Source: Dyadobacter jiangsuensis (GTDB lineage: Bacteria; Bacteroidota; Bacteroidia; Cytophagales; Spirosomataceae). Taken from it: a stretch of 64,000 bases of DNA. This document shows positions 26,845 through 37,432 of the stretch, piece after piece. Below the pieces are notes generated by a model, which was not told the DNA's origin, did not search any database, and was given only the letters and a program-made list of their open reading frames with translations. Every line of letters starts with the position of its first letter. Within the stretch, counting starts at the first letter, position 1. The position numbers and the translations under genes were made by a program. The stretch is taken from the NCBI RefSeq assembly GCF_003014695.1, contig NZ_PYAS01000003.1, forward strand, positions 186,001 through 250,000. The letters run 5' to 3'.

Positions 26845-27938
26845 CGAAAGAGGATTTAACAAAGAGGGTCAATTTTGATATTATCCGGTACGCCAACTGC
26901 TGGGAGGATGCGGACATTCTGCTGGCTGGCCTTTCGCCCGCGCCCGGCAGCAAGGTGCTTTCGATCGGTTCAGCGGGGGACAACAGCTTTTCTTTCCTGG
27001 TTACGGATCCCGAACTGGTCGCGGCGGTCGATATTAACCCCACGCAGCTGTTTTTGATTGAATTGAAGAAGGTTTGCATTCAAAACCTGGAATGGGAGGA
27101 GGTGCTGGGCTTTCTCGGATTCAGGCCGTCGGAGAGGCGTTTGCAATACTTTCAGGGTTTGAAAAGTCAACTGAGCAGCGCCACCCGGGCCTATTGGGAG
27201 TCGAATCTGGCGCTGATTGCCAACGGCGTCATTCACCAGGGGAAGTTCGAACGGTATTTTCAACTTTTCAGCGGGCGGATATTGCCCTGGATCCATTCAC
27301 GGCGCGTGGTGGAAGCGCTTTTTGAAGCCAAAACGGCAGAGGAACAGGTTTATTTTTATCAAAACAAATGGAATACCTGGCGCTGGCGGCTGCTGTTCCG
27401 TATTTTTTTCAGCAGGTATGTGATGGGGAAATACGGGCGTGATCCCGAGTTTCAGAAACAGGTTCAGGGGTCGGTTTCGAAGTTTATTTTTGAGAAGGCC
27501 GCGGCCCAGCTTGCCTCGGTGGCCGCGCAGGACAATTACATTTTGAGATACACGCTTACCGGCGGCTTTGACGGCCTTTTACCGCATTACCTGCAAAAAG
27601 AGCATTATCCGAGGGTACGTGCGAACATCGACCGCCTGCATTTGAAGGAATGCTACGCCCAGGGGGCCATTGCGCATTACGGGAAGTTTCACTGCATGAA
27701 CCTATCCGATATTTTTGAATATATGGATGCCGGTTTGTTCCGGGAAACGGCACGTACACTCATCGCCGGCACGGAACAGGACGGCAGGCTGGGCTACTGG
27801 AACCTGATGGTACCGCGCCGGATTTCGCAGATTTTACCTGAAAACGTCGAATACTTACACACCGAATCCGAACGCCTGACGGCCATGGATAAAGGCTTCT
27901 TTTACAAGGGCTTCATTGTTGACCAGGTTGTTCGGTAA
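26841..27938 (+). CDS. BtaA-like S-adenosylmethionine 3-amino-3-carboxypropyl transferase (DUF3419)
   Basis: This 365-residue protein opens with the family signature Y-A-N-C-W-E-D-A-D-I-L-L (17-28), followed by a Rossmann SAM site V-L-S-I-G-S-A-G-D-N (39-48) and A-V-D-I-N-P-T-Q (about 62-69). Known members (BtaA and the N-half of algal BTA1) move the 3-amino-3-carboxypropyl group of SAM to the hydroxyl of diacylglycerol, the first step to betaine lipids. BtaB, the N-methyltransferase that completes such lipids, is absent here, so the product may keep a free amino acid head group, or the acceptor may be a prenyl-derived alcohol. The ATGA overlap with the dikinase gene shows coupling. Confidence 0.85.
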   Translation: MTKEDLTKRVNFDIIRYANCWEDADILLAGLSPAPGSKVLSIGSAGDNSFSFLVTDPELVAAVDINPTQLFLIELKKVCIQNLEWEEVLGFLGFRPSERRLQYFQGLKSQLSSATRAYWESNLALIANGVIHQGKFERYFQLFSGRILPWIHSRRVVEALFEAKTAEEQVYFYQNKWNTWRWRLLFRIFFSRYVMGKYGRDPEFQKQVQGSVSKFIFEKAAAQLASVAAQDNYILRYTLTGGFDGLLPHYLQKEHYPRVRANIDRLHLKECYAQGAIAHYGKFHCMNLSDIFEYMDAGLFRETARTLIAGTEQDGRLGYWNLMVPRRISQILPENVEYLHTESERLTAMDKGFFYKGFIVDQVVR

Positions 27939-27957
27939 TGTGCCCCAATGCATAGCT

Positions 27958-28611
27958 ATGAAAGAAATCATTCCTCCGCTTATTCTCGCATGCTGTTTCC
28001 TCGCACTCTTTGGCCTGGCCGAATTACTGTATCATTTCGGGAAGGTCCGGGCTGAATGGACGCGCAAGATCGTACACATTGGTACCGGGCTGCTCACATT
28101 GCTTTTTCCCGTGGTACTGGTCAGTCATTGGCAGGTGTTGTTTCTGTGCGCCAGTTTTCTCGTGATTCTGCTGGCCAGTTTGAAGTTCGGCTGGCTGCCA
28201 TCCATCAATGCCATTGATCGTTTTTCGTACGGCAGCATTCTGTTTCCCATTATCGTTTACCTGCTTTTTTGGGTATTTCAAATGGCGAGCAGGGGCCTCA
28301 TCGTTTTCTACCTGCCTATCCTGGTCCTCGCCATTTGCGATCCGGTTGCGGCGCTGGTCGGGAAGCGGTTTCCTTTTGGGAAATACCAGGTGATGGGGGG
28401 CGGTAAATCGGTAGCTGGTTCGCTGGCATTTTTTGCGACGGCGTTGCTGGTAACGGCCCTTACCGTTTCGGCATTCAACGATGCACATTCCGGCATGCTG
28501 CTGATTCTGCTGGTGCCTGCCATCGCAACGGTCGCGGAAGCGCTGGGTGTCAAAGGAATGGATAACCTCACGATTCCCGCAAGTGTAGTATCAACCCTTT
28601 GCCTGTTATGA
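27958..28611 (+). CDS. Phytol/dolichol-kinase-like membrane protein (CTP-dependent prenol kinase superfamily)
   Basis: This is 217 residues from the ATG at 27958 (the frame is open further back without a good start), with six to seven membrane helices. R-K-I-V-H-I-G-T-G-L (about 36-45), D-P-V-A-A-L-V-G-K-R-F-P-F-G-K and G-G-K-S-V-A-G-S are the hallmarks of the SEC59/DGK1/VTE5/VTE6 superfamily, as is the C-terminal E-A-L-G-V-K-G-x-D-N. Members use CTP (or phosphorylate a phosphate) to activate dolichol, phytol or diacylglycerol; annotation pipelines often mislabel them phosphatidate cytidylyltransferase. In this operon it could phosphorylate a prenyl alcohol or lipid hydroxyl for the UbiA step. 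It lies 19 bases after the BtaA-like gene and overlaps the next one by ATGA. Confidence 0.8.
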   Translation: MKEIIPPLILACCFLALFGLAELLYHFGKVRAEWTRKIVHIGTGLLTLLFPVVLVSHWQVLFLCASFLVILLASLKFGWLPSINAIDRFSYGSILFPIIVYLLFWVFQMASRGLIVFYLPILVLAICDPVAALVGKRFPFGKYQVMGGGKSVAGSLAFFATALLVTALTVSAFNDAHSGMLLILLVPAIATVAEALGVKGMDNLTIPASVVSTLCLL

Positions 28612-29621
28612 CGATCGCGATCACAGAAACCGGCCCCGGCCGTCCCGATTTTCATTTGTTTACGGATCTGCCCGGACGCATTTATCCGCCCGACAGCATC
28701 CGACTCAAAATACCCGAAACTATTCCGACCGACTTCCTGAGAGCCTGTTTTTTGGTAAAAGATGGCGGGAATGTCGTTGCACGGGCGAGTATTTACGATA
28801 ATCCGCTGATGCAGTATGCCGGGCAGCGTGCGTTTTCTGTCGGGAATTACGAATGTGCTGATCGTGACGAGTATGCTTCGGCGTTGCTGACGCATATTAT
28901 GGATTCCGTCAAAAATTGGGGCGGTACGTACGTGATAGGCCCCATGAACGGCAGTACCTGGGAGGGTTACCGCTTCCTGGCCGATCATGAAAATCCTTTG
29001 TTCTTTACGGAGCCGCACCATCATTTATATTACAACCAGCAATTCAAAGATGCTGGTTTAGCGCCGATAGCGCAGTATTACAGCAACATCGACCGCGGAA
29101 TGGAGCTGGATAATCCGGAAATCGTAGCCCGTGCGGAGGAGCTAATGGCCGAGGGGGTGACGATCCGATCGATTGACCTGTCCGATTTTGAGGCGGAAAT
29201 CAGCCGGGTTTATGAGTTTAATCTGCTGGCTTTCAAGACTAATTTTCTTTACACACCCATCAGCCGGGAGACCTTTTTGAAGAAATATCTGCAAACGAAA
29301 GCCTATATCAATCCCGACCTCACGCTGCTGGCCGAGGATAAAGCGGGTAACCTGGTCGGCTACTTTTTCTGTATCCACGATTTTTGCAACACACAGAACA
29401 AAACGCTGATTGTCAAGACGCTTGCCCGGCATCCGGCACCGGAATGGAAAGGGCTGGGGCATGTGATCGGTAATCTGATTTACCACAAAGCCGTGGAATT
29501 GGGCTATACCAGTGCCATTCATTCGTTCATTTATGAGCAGGGTACTTCCACGAAATTATCTACGCATTTCTCCGGTACCCATTACAGGAACTACGTTTTG
29601 TATGGAAAACACCTCGCCTGA
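28608..29621 (+). CDS. GNAT-fold acyltransferase-like protein
   Basis: This is 337 residues from an ATG overlapping the previous stop codon (ATGA). It is soluble. The segment G-P-M-N-G-S-T-W-E-G-Y-R-F (about 105-117) recalls the YghO-type large GNAT relatives, and the C-terminal half shows a GNAT-like pattern: L-V-G-Y-F-F-C-I (central strand), T-L-A-R-H-P... G-L-G-H-V-I-G-N-L-I-Y (acyl-CoA loop and helix), then a final strand. It probably acylates an amine or hydroxyl, possibly the free amino group left by the BtaA-like enzyme. That assignment rests on operon logic, not on a characterised homologue. The last 20 bases overlap the start of the ligase gene. Confidence 0.65.
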   Translation: MTIAITETGPGRPDFHLFTDLPGRIYPPDSIRLKIPETIPTDFLRACFLVKDGGNVVARASIYDNPLMQYAGQRAFSVGNYECADRDEYASALLTHIMDSVKNWGGTYVIGPMNGSTWEGYRFLADHENPLFFTEPHHHLYYNQQFKDAGLAPIAQYYSNIDRGMELDNPEIVARAEELMAEGVTIRSIDLSDFEAEISRVYEFNLLAFKTNFLYTPISRETFLKKYLQTKAYINPDLTLLAEDKAGNLVGYFFCIHDFCNTQNKTLIVKTLARHPAPEWKGLGHVIGNLIYHKAVELGYTSAIHSFIYEQGTSTKLSTHFSGTHYRNYVLYGKHLA

Positions 29622-31137
29622 CCGGTTCAATATCGTCGATCTTTTTCATCTGGCGGCGCGTGTAAACGCCGGTAAACCCGCGATCATTTACCGTGAAAAG
29701 CGTATCGCATTCGGCGAGCTCGAAACGGCCGTAACGCAGACCGCCGCCCATTTCCTGCGCAAGGGTATCCGCAAGGGCGACCGCGTGCTCGTATTCGTGC
29801 CCATGAGCGACGACCTATACCGGACCGTACTGGCACTGTTCCGGATCGGTGCGGTGGCGGTTTTCCTGGACGAATGGGTGAGCGTGAAGCGACTCGTCGA
29901 ATGCTGCCGGCTGGCGCAATGCGCTGCATTTATCGGGACGTTCAAGGGGCGTGTACTGGCCCGGCTTTTGCCTGGTCTGCGGTCAATTCCGCTGCATTTG
30001 GGTTTGAAATACGATACAGACCAGGCTCTTCCGCCGTTTCCTGAGACCGTTCGGGAGGACACTGCCCTCATTACCTTTACAACCGGCAGCACAGGCACGC
30101 CCAAAGCGGCTATCCGGACGCATGGTTTGCTTTTTGAGCAATTCCAGGCGCTGATCCCGCTCATCGATCCCGCTCCGGCAGATATTTGCATGCCGGTTTT
30201 ACCGATTGTCTTACTGATTAACCTCGGCGCCGGCATTACGTCGGTAATCGCCGATTTTAATCCGCGTAAGCCCGACACCATGAAGCCGGAGCGCATCGCG
30301 GGCCAGATCAGCCGATTAGGCGTCACGTCTATCATTGCATCGCCATTTTTTGTCAAGCAACTGTCGCGGTATTTAAAGGGTAATGCATTGTTTTTAAATA
30401 CAATACAAAAAATACTCACTGGCGGTGCGCCGGTATTTCCAGCCGAGGCCCGCGCTTACCGGGAGGCATTCCCGCAGGCACATATCGGCATTGTGTACGG
30501 TTCAACCGAAGCGGAACCGATGAGCATGATAGCTGTCGACGAGCTGATTGCCTCCGAAACAGCCAGGGGATTGAATGTAGGGAAAGTAGAGTCGGCGGCG
30601 ACGGTGAAAATCATCGCGATCACCGATGATCGCATTACCGCGACCGATGAGGAAGCGCTTTCGAGGCTGGAAGTTGCACTGGGCGAGATCGGGGAGATTA
30701 TCGTTGCGGGAAAGCATGTGCTGCGGGATTACCTGAATAACGCGGAGGCATTAAAGCGTAACAAGATTTTCGTGGGAAACCAATGCTGGCACCGCACGGG
30801 CGACAGCGGTTTCCTGGATGGCAACCTGTTCCTTACCGGCAGGTGCGCGTCACTTATCCGCACACCGAACGGGCTGCTATCCACATTTTTGTTTGAAAAC
30901 CACTTTCAGTCGATCAATGGAGTGGAAATGGGGACGGTGATGCAGGTCGACGGCGAGCTTACAGCGGTTGTTGAGCTCAATGACAACACTCAGCGGGATG
31001 CTGTCGCGTCAGCGATCAAGTCGTTGCCGGAGGCATTCGGGGATGTTATTTTTATTCCTAAAATTCCGAGAGACCCGCGGCACAATTCTAAAATTGATTA
31101 CGAAAAGCTGAGACTTTCTCTGTCGCACAGGCATTAA
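29602..31137 (+). CDS. Acyl-adenylate-forming ligase, OleC-like (ANL superfamily)
   Basis: This is 511 residues from the ATG at 29602, overlapping the GNAT gene by 20 bases. The ANL core motifs are present: A3 T-F-T-T-G-S-T-G-T-P-K-A (158-169), A5 Y-G-S-T-E-A-E-P (about 306-313), A7/A8 H-R-T-G-D-S-G-F then L-T-G-R, and a C-terminal lysine in H-N-S-K-I-D-Y (about 502). The central region (P-V-L-P-I-V-L-L-I-N-L-G-A-G-I-T-S-V-I) resembles OleC, the beta-lactone synthetase of long-chain olefin synthesis, more than CoA ligases or NRPS domains. OleA, OleB and OleD are absent, so true olefin synthesis is unlikely. It probably activates a carboxylic acid, such as a fatty acid or the aminocarboxypropyl group. 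It is the last gene of the operon, with a terminator directly behind. Confidence 0.82.
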   Translation: MENTSPDRFNIVDLFHLAARVNAGKPAIIYREKRIAFGELETAVTQTAAHFLRKGIRKGDRVLVFVPMSDDLYRTVLALFRIGAVAVFLDEWVSVKRLVECCRLAQCAAFIGTFKGRVLARLLPGLRSIPLHLGLKYDTDQALPPFPETVREDTALITFTTGSTGTPKAAIRTHGLLFEQFQALIPLIDPAPADICMPVLPIVLLINLGAGITSVIADFNPRKPDTMKPERIAGQISRLGVTSIIASPFFVKQLSRYLKGNALFLNTIQKILTGGAPVFPAEARAYREAFPQAHIGIVYGSTEAEPMSMIAVDELIASETARGLNVGKVESAATVKIIAITDDRITATDEEALSRLEVALGEIGEIIVAGKHVLRDYLNNAEALKRNKIFVGNQCWHRTGDSGFLDGNLFLTGRCASLIRTPNGLLSTFLFENHFQSINGVEMGTVMQVDGELTAVVELNDNTQRDAVASAIKSLPEAFGDVIFIPKIPRDPRHNSKIDYEKLRLSLSHRH

Positions 31138-31172
31138 AAAAGCCGACTGAGATACCTCCCAGCCGGCTTTTT
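31136..31172. terminator. Bidirectional terminator between the biosynthetic operon and katG
   Basis: AAAAAGCCGACTG pairs with CAGCCGGCTTTTT across a 10-base loop, with one mismatch and T-runs on both strands. It sits right after the ligase stop and 21 bases beyond the katG stop, serving both convergent units. Confidence 0.88.
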
Positions 31173-31192
31173 GTTCACGGTGAATTAATCAA

Positions 31193-33590
<2,398 letters not shown>

Positions 33591-33680
33591 TTCGTCGCAG
33601 TGTCAGCCCGTTGCGGTTGCCAGGCAGGCGGCGGATCACACATGAACTTTTCGAAAGCTATTTCCGGAATGTGCGCGGCG

Positions 33681-34569
33681 TTACGAAACGGTCAGGTAGC
33701 CGGCAACAGCAATGTCTTCCAGTAGCCCTGGTGCGCCGGGTTTCCAGCCCAGCACCGCGCGGGTTTTTTCACTGGATGCGATGCAACCGATGCCTGCAAA
33801 ATGCTGGAACCAGCCAAAATGGGCTGCTGCGGCATCACCCGTTTTGCTTACCACGGGCAGGTCCAGGCCGGTACCGATCGCCCCGGCGATTTCGCGGAAC
33901 AGAATGCCCTCTTCGGCCACCGCATGCAGCACTTTCAATGCCGGGCGCTGCTCCACAACCAGCCGGTATAGCACCGCGGCGTCGTGTCTGTGCACAGCCG
34001 GCCATCGGTTGCTGCCATCCCCGATGTAGGCCGACTCGCCTTTTTCTTTGGTAATGTCAATAATCATCGGTACAAAGCCATGGTCGCCTGCGCCATGCAC
34101 GCTCGGAGGCAGGCGCACGAGGTACACATCCACGCTCTGGGCAGCTACGGCGTTCGCCGCCTCGTCGGTGGCGGCACGCGGGATTTCGTCCGACTTTGCA
34201 TTCAGTACATCGTCCTCGGTGACGGGCCGGTCGTAGCGCAAAAGACCCATGCCGGTAGTGATAACGAGCGGCTTTCCCGAACCGGCCAAAGCCTGGCCCA
34301 GCGTTTCAATGACCTTCCGGTCGGCCTCGCAGCTCGCTTTGAACTGCGAAAAATCGTGATTGAAGGCAGTGTGGATGATAGCCTCGGATTCCGCCACGCC
34401 GCGGCGGAGCATTTCAGGATCATTCACATCGCCGAGGAGCGGCGTCGCGCCGGCGGCGGCCAGTAACTCGGCCGATTTTTCAGAGCGTACAAGCCCTAGC
34501 ACTTCATGACCATTTCCTGACAATGGCGGAGCCTACAAATCCGGAGGCCCCTGTTACAAATACACGCAT
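33681..34569 (-). pseudogene. NAD-dependent epimerase/NmrA-like oxidoreductase, disrupted by a frameshift near its start
   Basis: From the ATG at 34569 the frame reads M-R-V-F-V-T-G-A-S-G-F-V-G-S-A-I-V, a perfect Rossmann start with G-x-x-G-x-x-G, but stops at 34504. The remaining protein continues in another frame from about 34523 (S-G-N-G-H-E-V-L-G-L-V-R-S...), exactly where an extended-SDR protein should continue after helix 1, and runs to 33681. In intact relatives a few residues lie between I-V and the G-H-E-V segment, so several bases appear lost, more than a single-base slip. The rest (D-V-N-D-P, T-T-G-M-G, S-V-H-G-A-G-D, a variant active site) is intact. It could be a true pseudogene or a sequencing error. 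It lies 56 bases behind a Crp/Fnr regulator gene on the same strand. Confidence 0.82.
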
Positions 34570-34625
34570 GTTGGTTTCAATTTTGTTTGATGCAAAATTG
34601 ACATACCGCTAATGGGCAAACAAGG

Positions 34626-35225
34626 TCATTTGACCATACTTCCTGCCTCGCGTTGCAGCTGTGCGTGGCGTATGCGTGTGAGGGTTTTCAGGGAAATGCC
34701 GAGGTACGCAGCCACCATCCGTAGCGGCAGGCGCCCGAGGTAATCGGGATGGGTATTTATAAAATCGGCGTAGCGTTCTTCGGGCGTGGCACTCAGGATG
34801 GTGAGGATGCGGTTACGGTTATGGTAAATCGTGCCGGCAATGAGTCGTTCCGAAAACCTTTTGAGCTCGGGAATGTCTTTTAATAATTTGTCAAAATCAG
34901 GCTTGGCCCAGAGCAATACTTCGCTTCGTTCCACGGCTTCGATATTCACCAGCGACGGCGCCTGCTTGTCGTAACTTTCCACATCCAGCGTCCAGGTGTG
35001 CTGCGGGGAGAAATGGAGAATATGCTCGTTGCCGTCCGGCTTGATATGATAGGTCCGGAGCAGCCCGTTGACGATGAAAGTCTTATGCCGGCATATGTCC
35101 CCGGCGGAATGCAGGGCCTCTCCTTTGCGCAGGCGCCGCAAAGTGGCCAGGCTGCTGATATGCCTGATCGTTTCGCCCGGCAGGCCGGATTGGGAGGCCA
35201 TGTAATGTTCAAAATCGGTATGCAT
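34626..35225 (-). CDS. Crp/Fnr-family transcriptional regulator
   Basis: This 199-residue protein has an N-terminal cyclic-nucleotide-binding-like beta-roll (about 20-120, with F-I-V-N-G-L-L-R-T-Y and G-N-E-H-I-L-H-F-S-P) and a short C-terminal helix-turn-helix (L-P-L-R-M-V-A-A-Y-L-G-I-S-L-K-T-L-T-R-I-R, about 166-186). The ligand pocket lacks the classical Crp cAMP residues, as usual for this Bacteroidota group. It probably controls the adjacent, now broken, oxidoreductase gene. An exact -7 element TATATTTG on the minus strand at 35237-35230 ends only 4 bases before the start codon, so either the mRNA is leaderless or translation begins at the next Met (35201). Confidence 0.88.
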   Translation of the reverse strand: MHTDFEHYMASQSGLPGETIRHISSLATLRRLRKGEALHSAGDICRHKTFIVNGLLRTYHIKPDGNEHILHFSPQHTWTLDVESYDKQAPSLVNIEAVERSEVLLWAKPDFDKLLKDIPELKRFSERLIAGTIYHNRNRILTILSATPEERYADFINTHPDYLGRLPLRMVAAYLGISLKTLTRIRHAQLQREAGSMVK

Positions 35226-35235
35226 ATACCAAATA

Positions 35236-35280
35236 TAGAAAAAACCGGTCCTGATTCGACATGGTCGAACCGGGACCGGT
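35236..35280 (-). terminator. Rho-independent terminator of the crystallin-like gene
   Basis: ACCGGTCC (35244-35251) pairs with GGACCGGT (35273-35280), and inside it TTCGA (35255-35259) pairs with TCGAA (35265-35269). On the minus strand the stem is followed by a T-run. It lies just beyond the stop at 35299, in the upstream region of the Crp/Fnr gene. Confidence 0.85.
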
Positions 35281-35298
35281 TCCTGCATTGAGGTATGA

Positions 35299-37191
35299 TC
35301 AGTTAAAACTTACGCAATCACAGATCGCCTGCATATTGGCTTTGGTAACATCGGCAAGGTATTTTCGGCCCTGCTGCGAGCTGCTCATGGTCACGCCCGA
35401 GAGCTGGCCCTGGATATAGTTATACACGGAGTCGATCACATCCGAGGTATAATAGGATGTGCCCGACGAAACATTATTATAGGGCGGTGTCATGATGTTC
35501 GTGTTGGAACCGTCGGTGAACTGAACGGTGGCTTGCGCGAACGTCAGCGTCGGCTTGTCGCCGGTGGTGTCCGGTATTTTGAAGCCGAGAAGCAGGATCA
35601 CGTGGTCGTCTTTGGAATTGTCCCCGATCTCGTAGTCGAGTTTGCAGGAAACGAATATGCCTAGCTGGGCCGAAACGGAGGATTCCTGGTACCATGTGCG
35701 GAACGGGTACGACTCGTAGGTGTATTCTGCCGCCTGGTCGAACGGATAGGTGCCGCCGTCCAGGCTGTTTTCCTGCTGCCAGCCTTGTACCGAGCCGTAC
35801 CCCGAAATGACGGAACTCAGGCTGCCCGGGAAGCTGTCATTGTCGAAGGCCATCGAGTAGTTTTTGCGCGAATCGTTCGAATTGGTGTAGACGGAAGCAT
35901 TGAATGGCTTGGCTACGGTCGTACACAAACGGTTGAGCGTGTGGCAAACCACCGGCAGGAAGTAGAACTGGCCTCCGTTGTCGGATACTTTATAAATAGC
36001 GGCCGAGAACTTGTTGAATGCGGCCGTCACAAAATCGAACACATCCACAAATGCATCGGCGGCTTCCTCCGAGATGCCGAGTGTTTCCAGGGCTCCTGTG
36101 GTGCCGTAGTACCAGGCCACAAAATCGACGGTGTCGATCACCGCCTGGGAAATCTGGTAGGCTCCGTTCAGCTGCATATCGAAGTGCTGGATGGACACAA
36201 GCGTACCCGTGTTGTCAAAATAGGCATCGAATGTGCAGGTATCGTCACTGGTTAGTGCCGGGTTTTCGTGGGTCAGGCTCATGCCGTATTTTGTCCAGCC
36301 GGTGACCGGCAGGTTCGCCGTATTGTCGTCGTCATAGCTGGAAAGCGACTGCTTGGCCGATTGCTCGGTGAAGTCAGGACAATCCACGGTGTAGGTCGAG
36401 TCTTCGACCATGTAAACGACCTTGTTATCCGACTCGCTGCTTGTCGGGTAGGGGTAAAGGCCGTAGAACGTCGAAAAGTCGACATAGGCGCGGGAGTAGG
36501 GGGTATTCCAGAATTCCGGCTGGTAGTTGTAGAGGAGGAAGGAGCGGATCTGGTCCTGCCAATCGCCATCCTTCGTGCCGTTGATGTCGCAGCGTTCCAC
36601 GTCGTTCAGATTGGAGTAGGTAATACTCGGCGGTATTTTGAGGAAATCCCCGTTGAAATCGGTGTCGTCGAAAATGATCAGCCAGGATCCGCTACCCGTT
36701 CTGAGCGCTGACACACTTCCGGTACCGCTCATCTTGTCGCTGTCGTTCGCATAGCCGATGTCGCTGAGTGATCCCTCGTTGTCCGGACCGTTAAAGACGC
36801 GATTGTCGCCTTCAAAATCTTCATTTTCGGTAAACAGCGCCTGGTATTCCTGCAACTGGATCAGTTGACTTTTACTCGGCCACGCCGAATTGTTCCAGAA
36901 AGCCGGCTCTTGTTTATAGATAATGAAGCTCTGGATCGCATTTTTCCAGACGCCCACCTTGTTACCGGAGGAATCGTACCGGTTGACATGGTTGAGATCG
37001 TCCTCGGTCGTACCGGGATTTATTTTCCAGACATTGCCGGTGTATTCCGTTCCGTCAAAGACGATCACCCATGTACCGCTGGAAGTTTGCAGCGAATCAT
37101 TGTTGGCGTCGATGTTTTCCTGGCCCTGGGCACCGGCGTATGAATCGCTGCCGCCGCCCTCGTTATTGTTGTTCCAAAGAATAAAGTCCAT
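35299..37191 (-). CDS. Beta/gamma-crystallin-like repeat protein with unknown C-terminal region
   Basis: This 630-residue protein has no signal peptide or membrane helix. Residues about 38-95 and 165-230 are two similar units: S-G-T/S-W-x-I-x-F-D, an acidic turn, a N/S-x-L-N-D/H-V core, then W-x-(N/D)-x-I-x-S-F and a tyrosine. This is the pattern of microbial beta/gamma-crystallin (Greek-key, often calcium-binding) motifs. A proline-rich linker follows each unit. The C-terminal 380 residues are rich in Asp, Ser, Thr, Tyr and aromatics and match no family I know. Four or more cysteines occur late in the chain. It could be a non-classically exported toxin, effector or surface lectin. It is monocistronic with its own terminator. 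Confidence 0.7.
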   Translation of the reverse strand: MDFILWNNNNEGGGSDSYAGAQGQENIDANNDSLQTSSGTWVIVFDGTEYTGNVWKINPGTTEDDLNHVNRYDSSGNKVGVWKNAIQSFIIYKQEPAFWNNSAWPSKSQLIQLQEYQALFTENEDFEGDNRVFNGPDNEGSLSDIGYANDSDKMSGTGSVSALRTGSGSWLIIFDDTDFNGDFLKIPPSITYSNLNDVERCDINGTKDGDWQDQIRSFLLYNYQPEFWNTPYSRAYVDFSTFYGLYPYPTSSESDNKVVYMVEDSTYTVDCPDFTEQSAKQSLSSYDDDNTANLPVTGWTKYGMSLTHENPALTSDDTCTFDAYFDNTGTLVSIQHFDMQLNGAYQISQAVIDTVDFVAWYYGTTGALETLGISEEAADAFVDVFDFVTAAFNKFSAAIYKVSDNGGQFYFLPVVCHTLNRLCTTVAKPFNASVYTNSNDSRKNYSMAFDNDSFPGSLSSVISGYGSVQGWQQENSLDGGTYPFDQAAEYTYESYPFRTWYQESSVSAQLGIFVSCKLDYEIGDNSKDDHVILLLGFKIPDTTGDKPTLTFAQATVQFTDGSNTNIMTPPYNNVSSGTSYYTSDVIDSVYNYIQGQLSGVTMSSSQQGRKYLADVTKANMQAICDCVSFN

Positions 37192-37432
37192 TGTAAAGTT
37201 TGTTTGAAATGTTGAAATAGAAAGGAAAGATTTGTAGAAATTATTTGTACAAGTAGTTTAGTGCTAAAACCTACCTTCGTGCCTGAATGCGAATGATTTA
37301 ACGGTCGAAAGCGCTCTATTTTAAAATAAAGCGGCTGGTATTTGTGGTTTTGCTCCGGTTCCCTTCTTACCTTAGGCGCCAGAGCCACCGTTATTCCCGA
37401 TTGCATTAGTTGCTACATTTTCATTTAATTCA
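37192..37432. other. Divergent intergenic region
   Basis: This stretch of 240 bases lies between two divergent genes. The first 150 bases are AT-rich. TACCTTAG just ahead of the plus-strand SDR is a 7/8 match to the -7 element. No gene or long repeat is visible. Confidence 0.4.

Noticed and set aside
29602-31137. Long-chain olefin (OleABCD) pathway
   Set aside because: Only an OleC-like ligase is present; thiolase OleA, OleB and OleD are absent from the operon.
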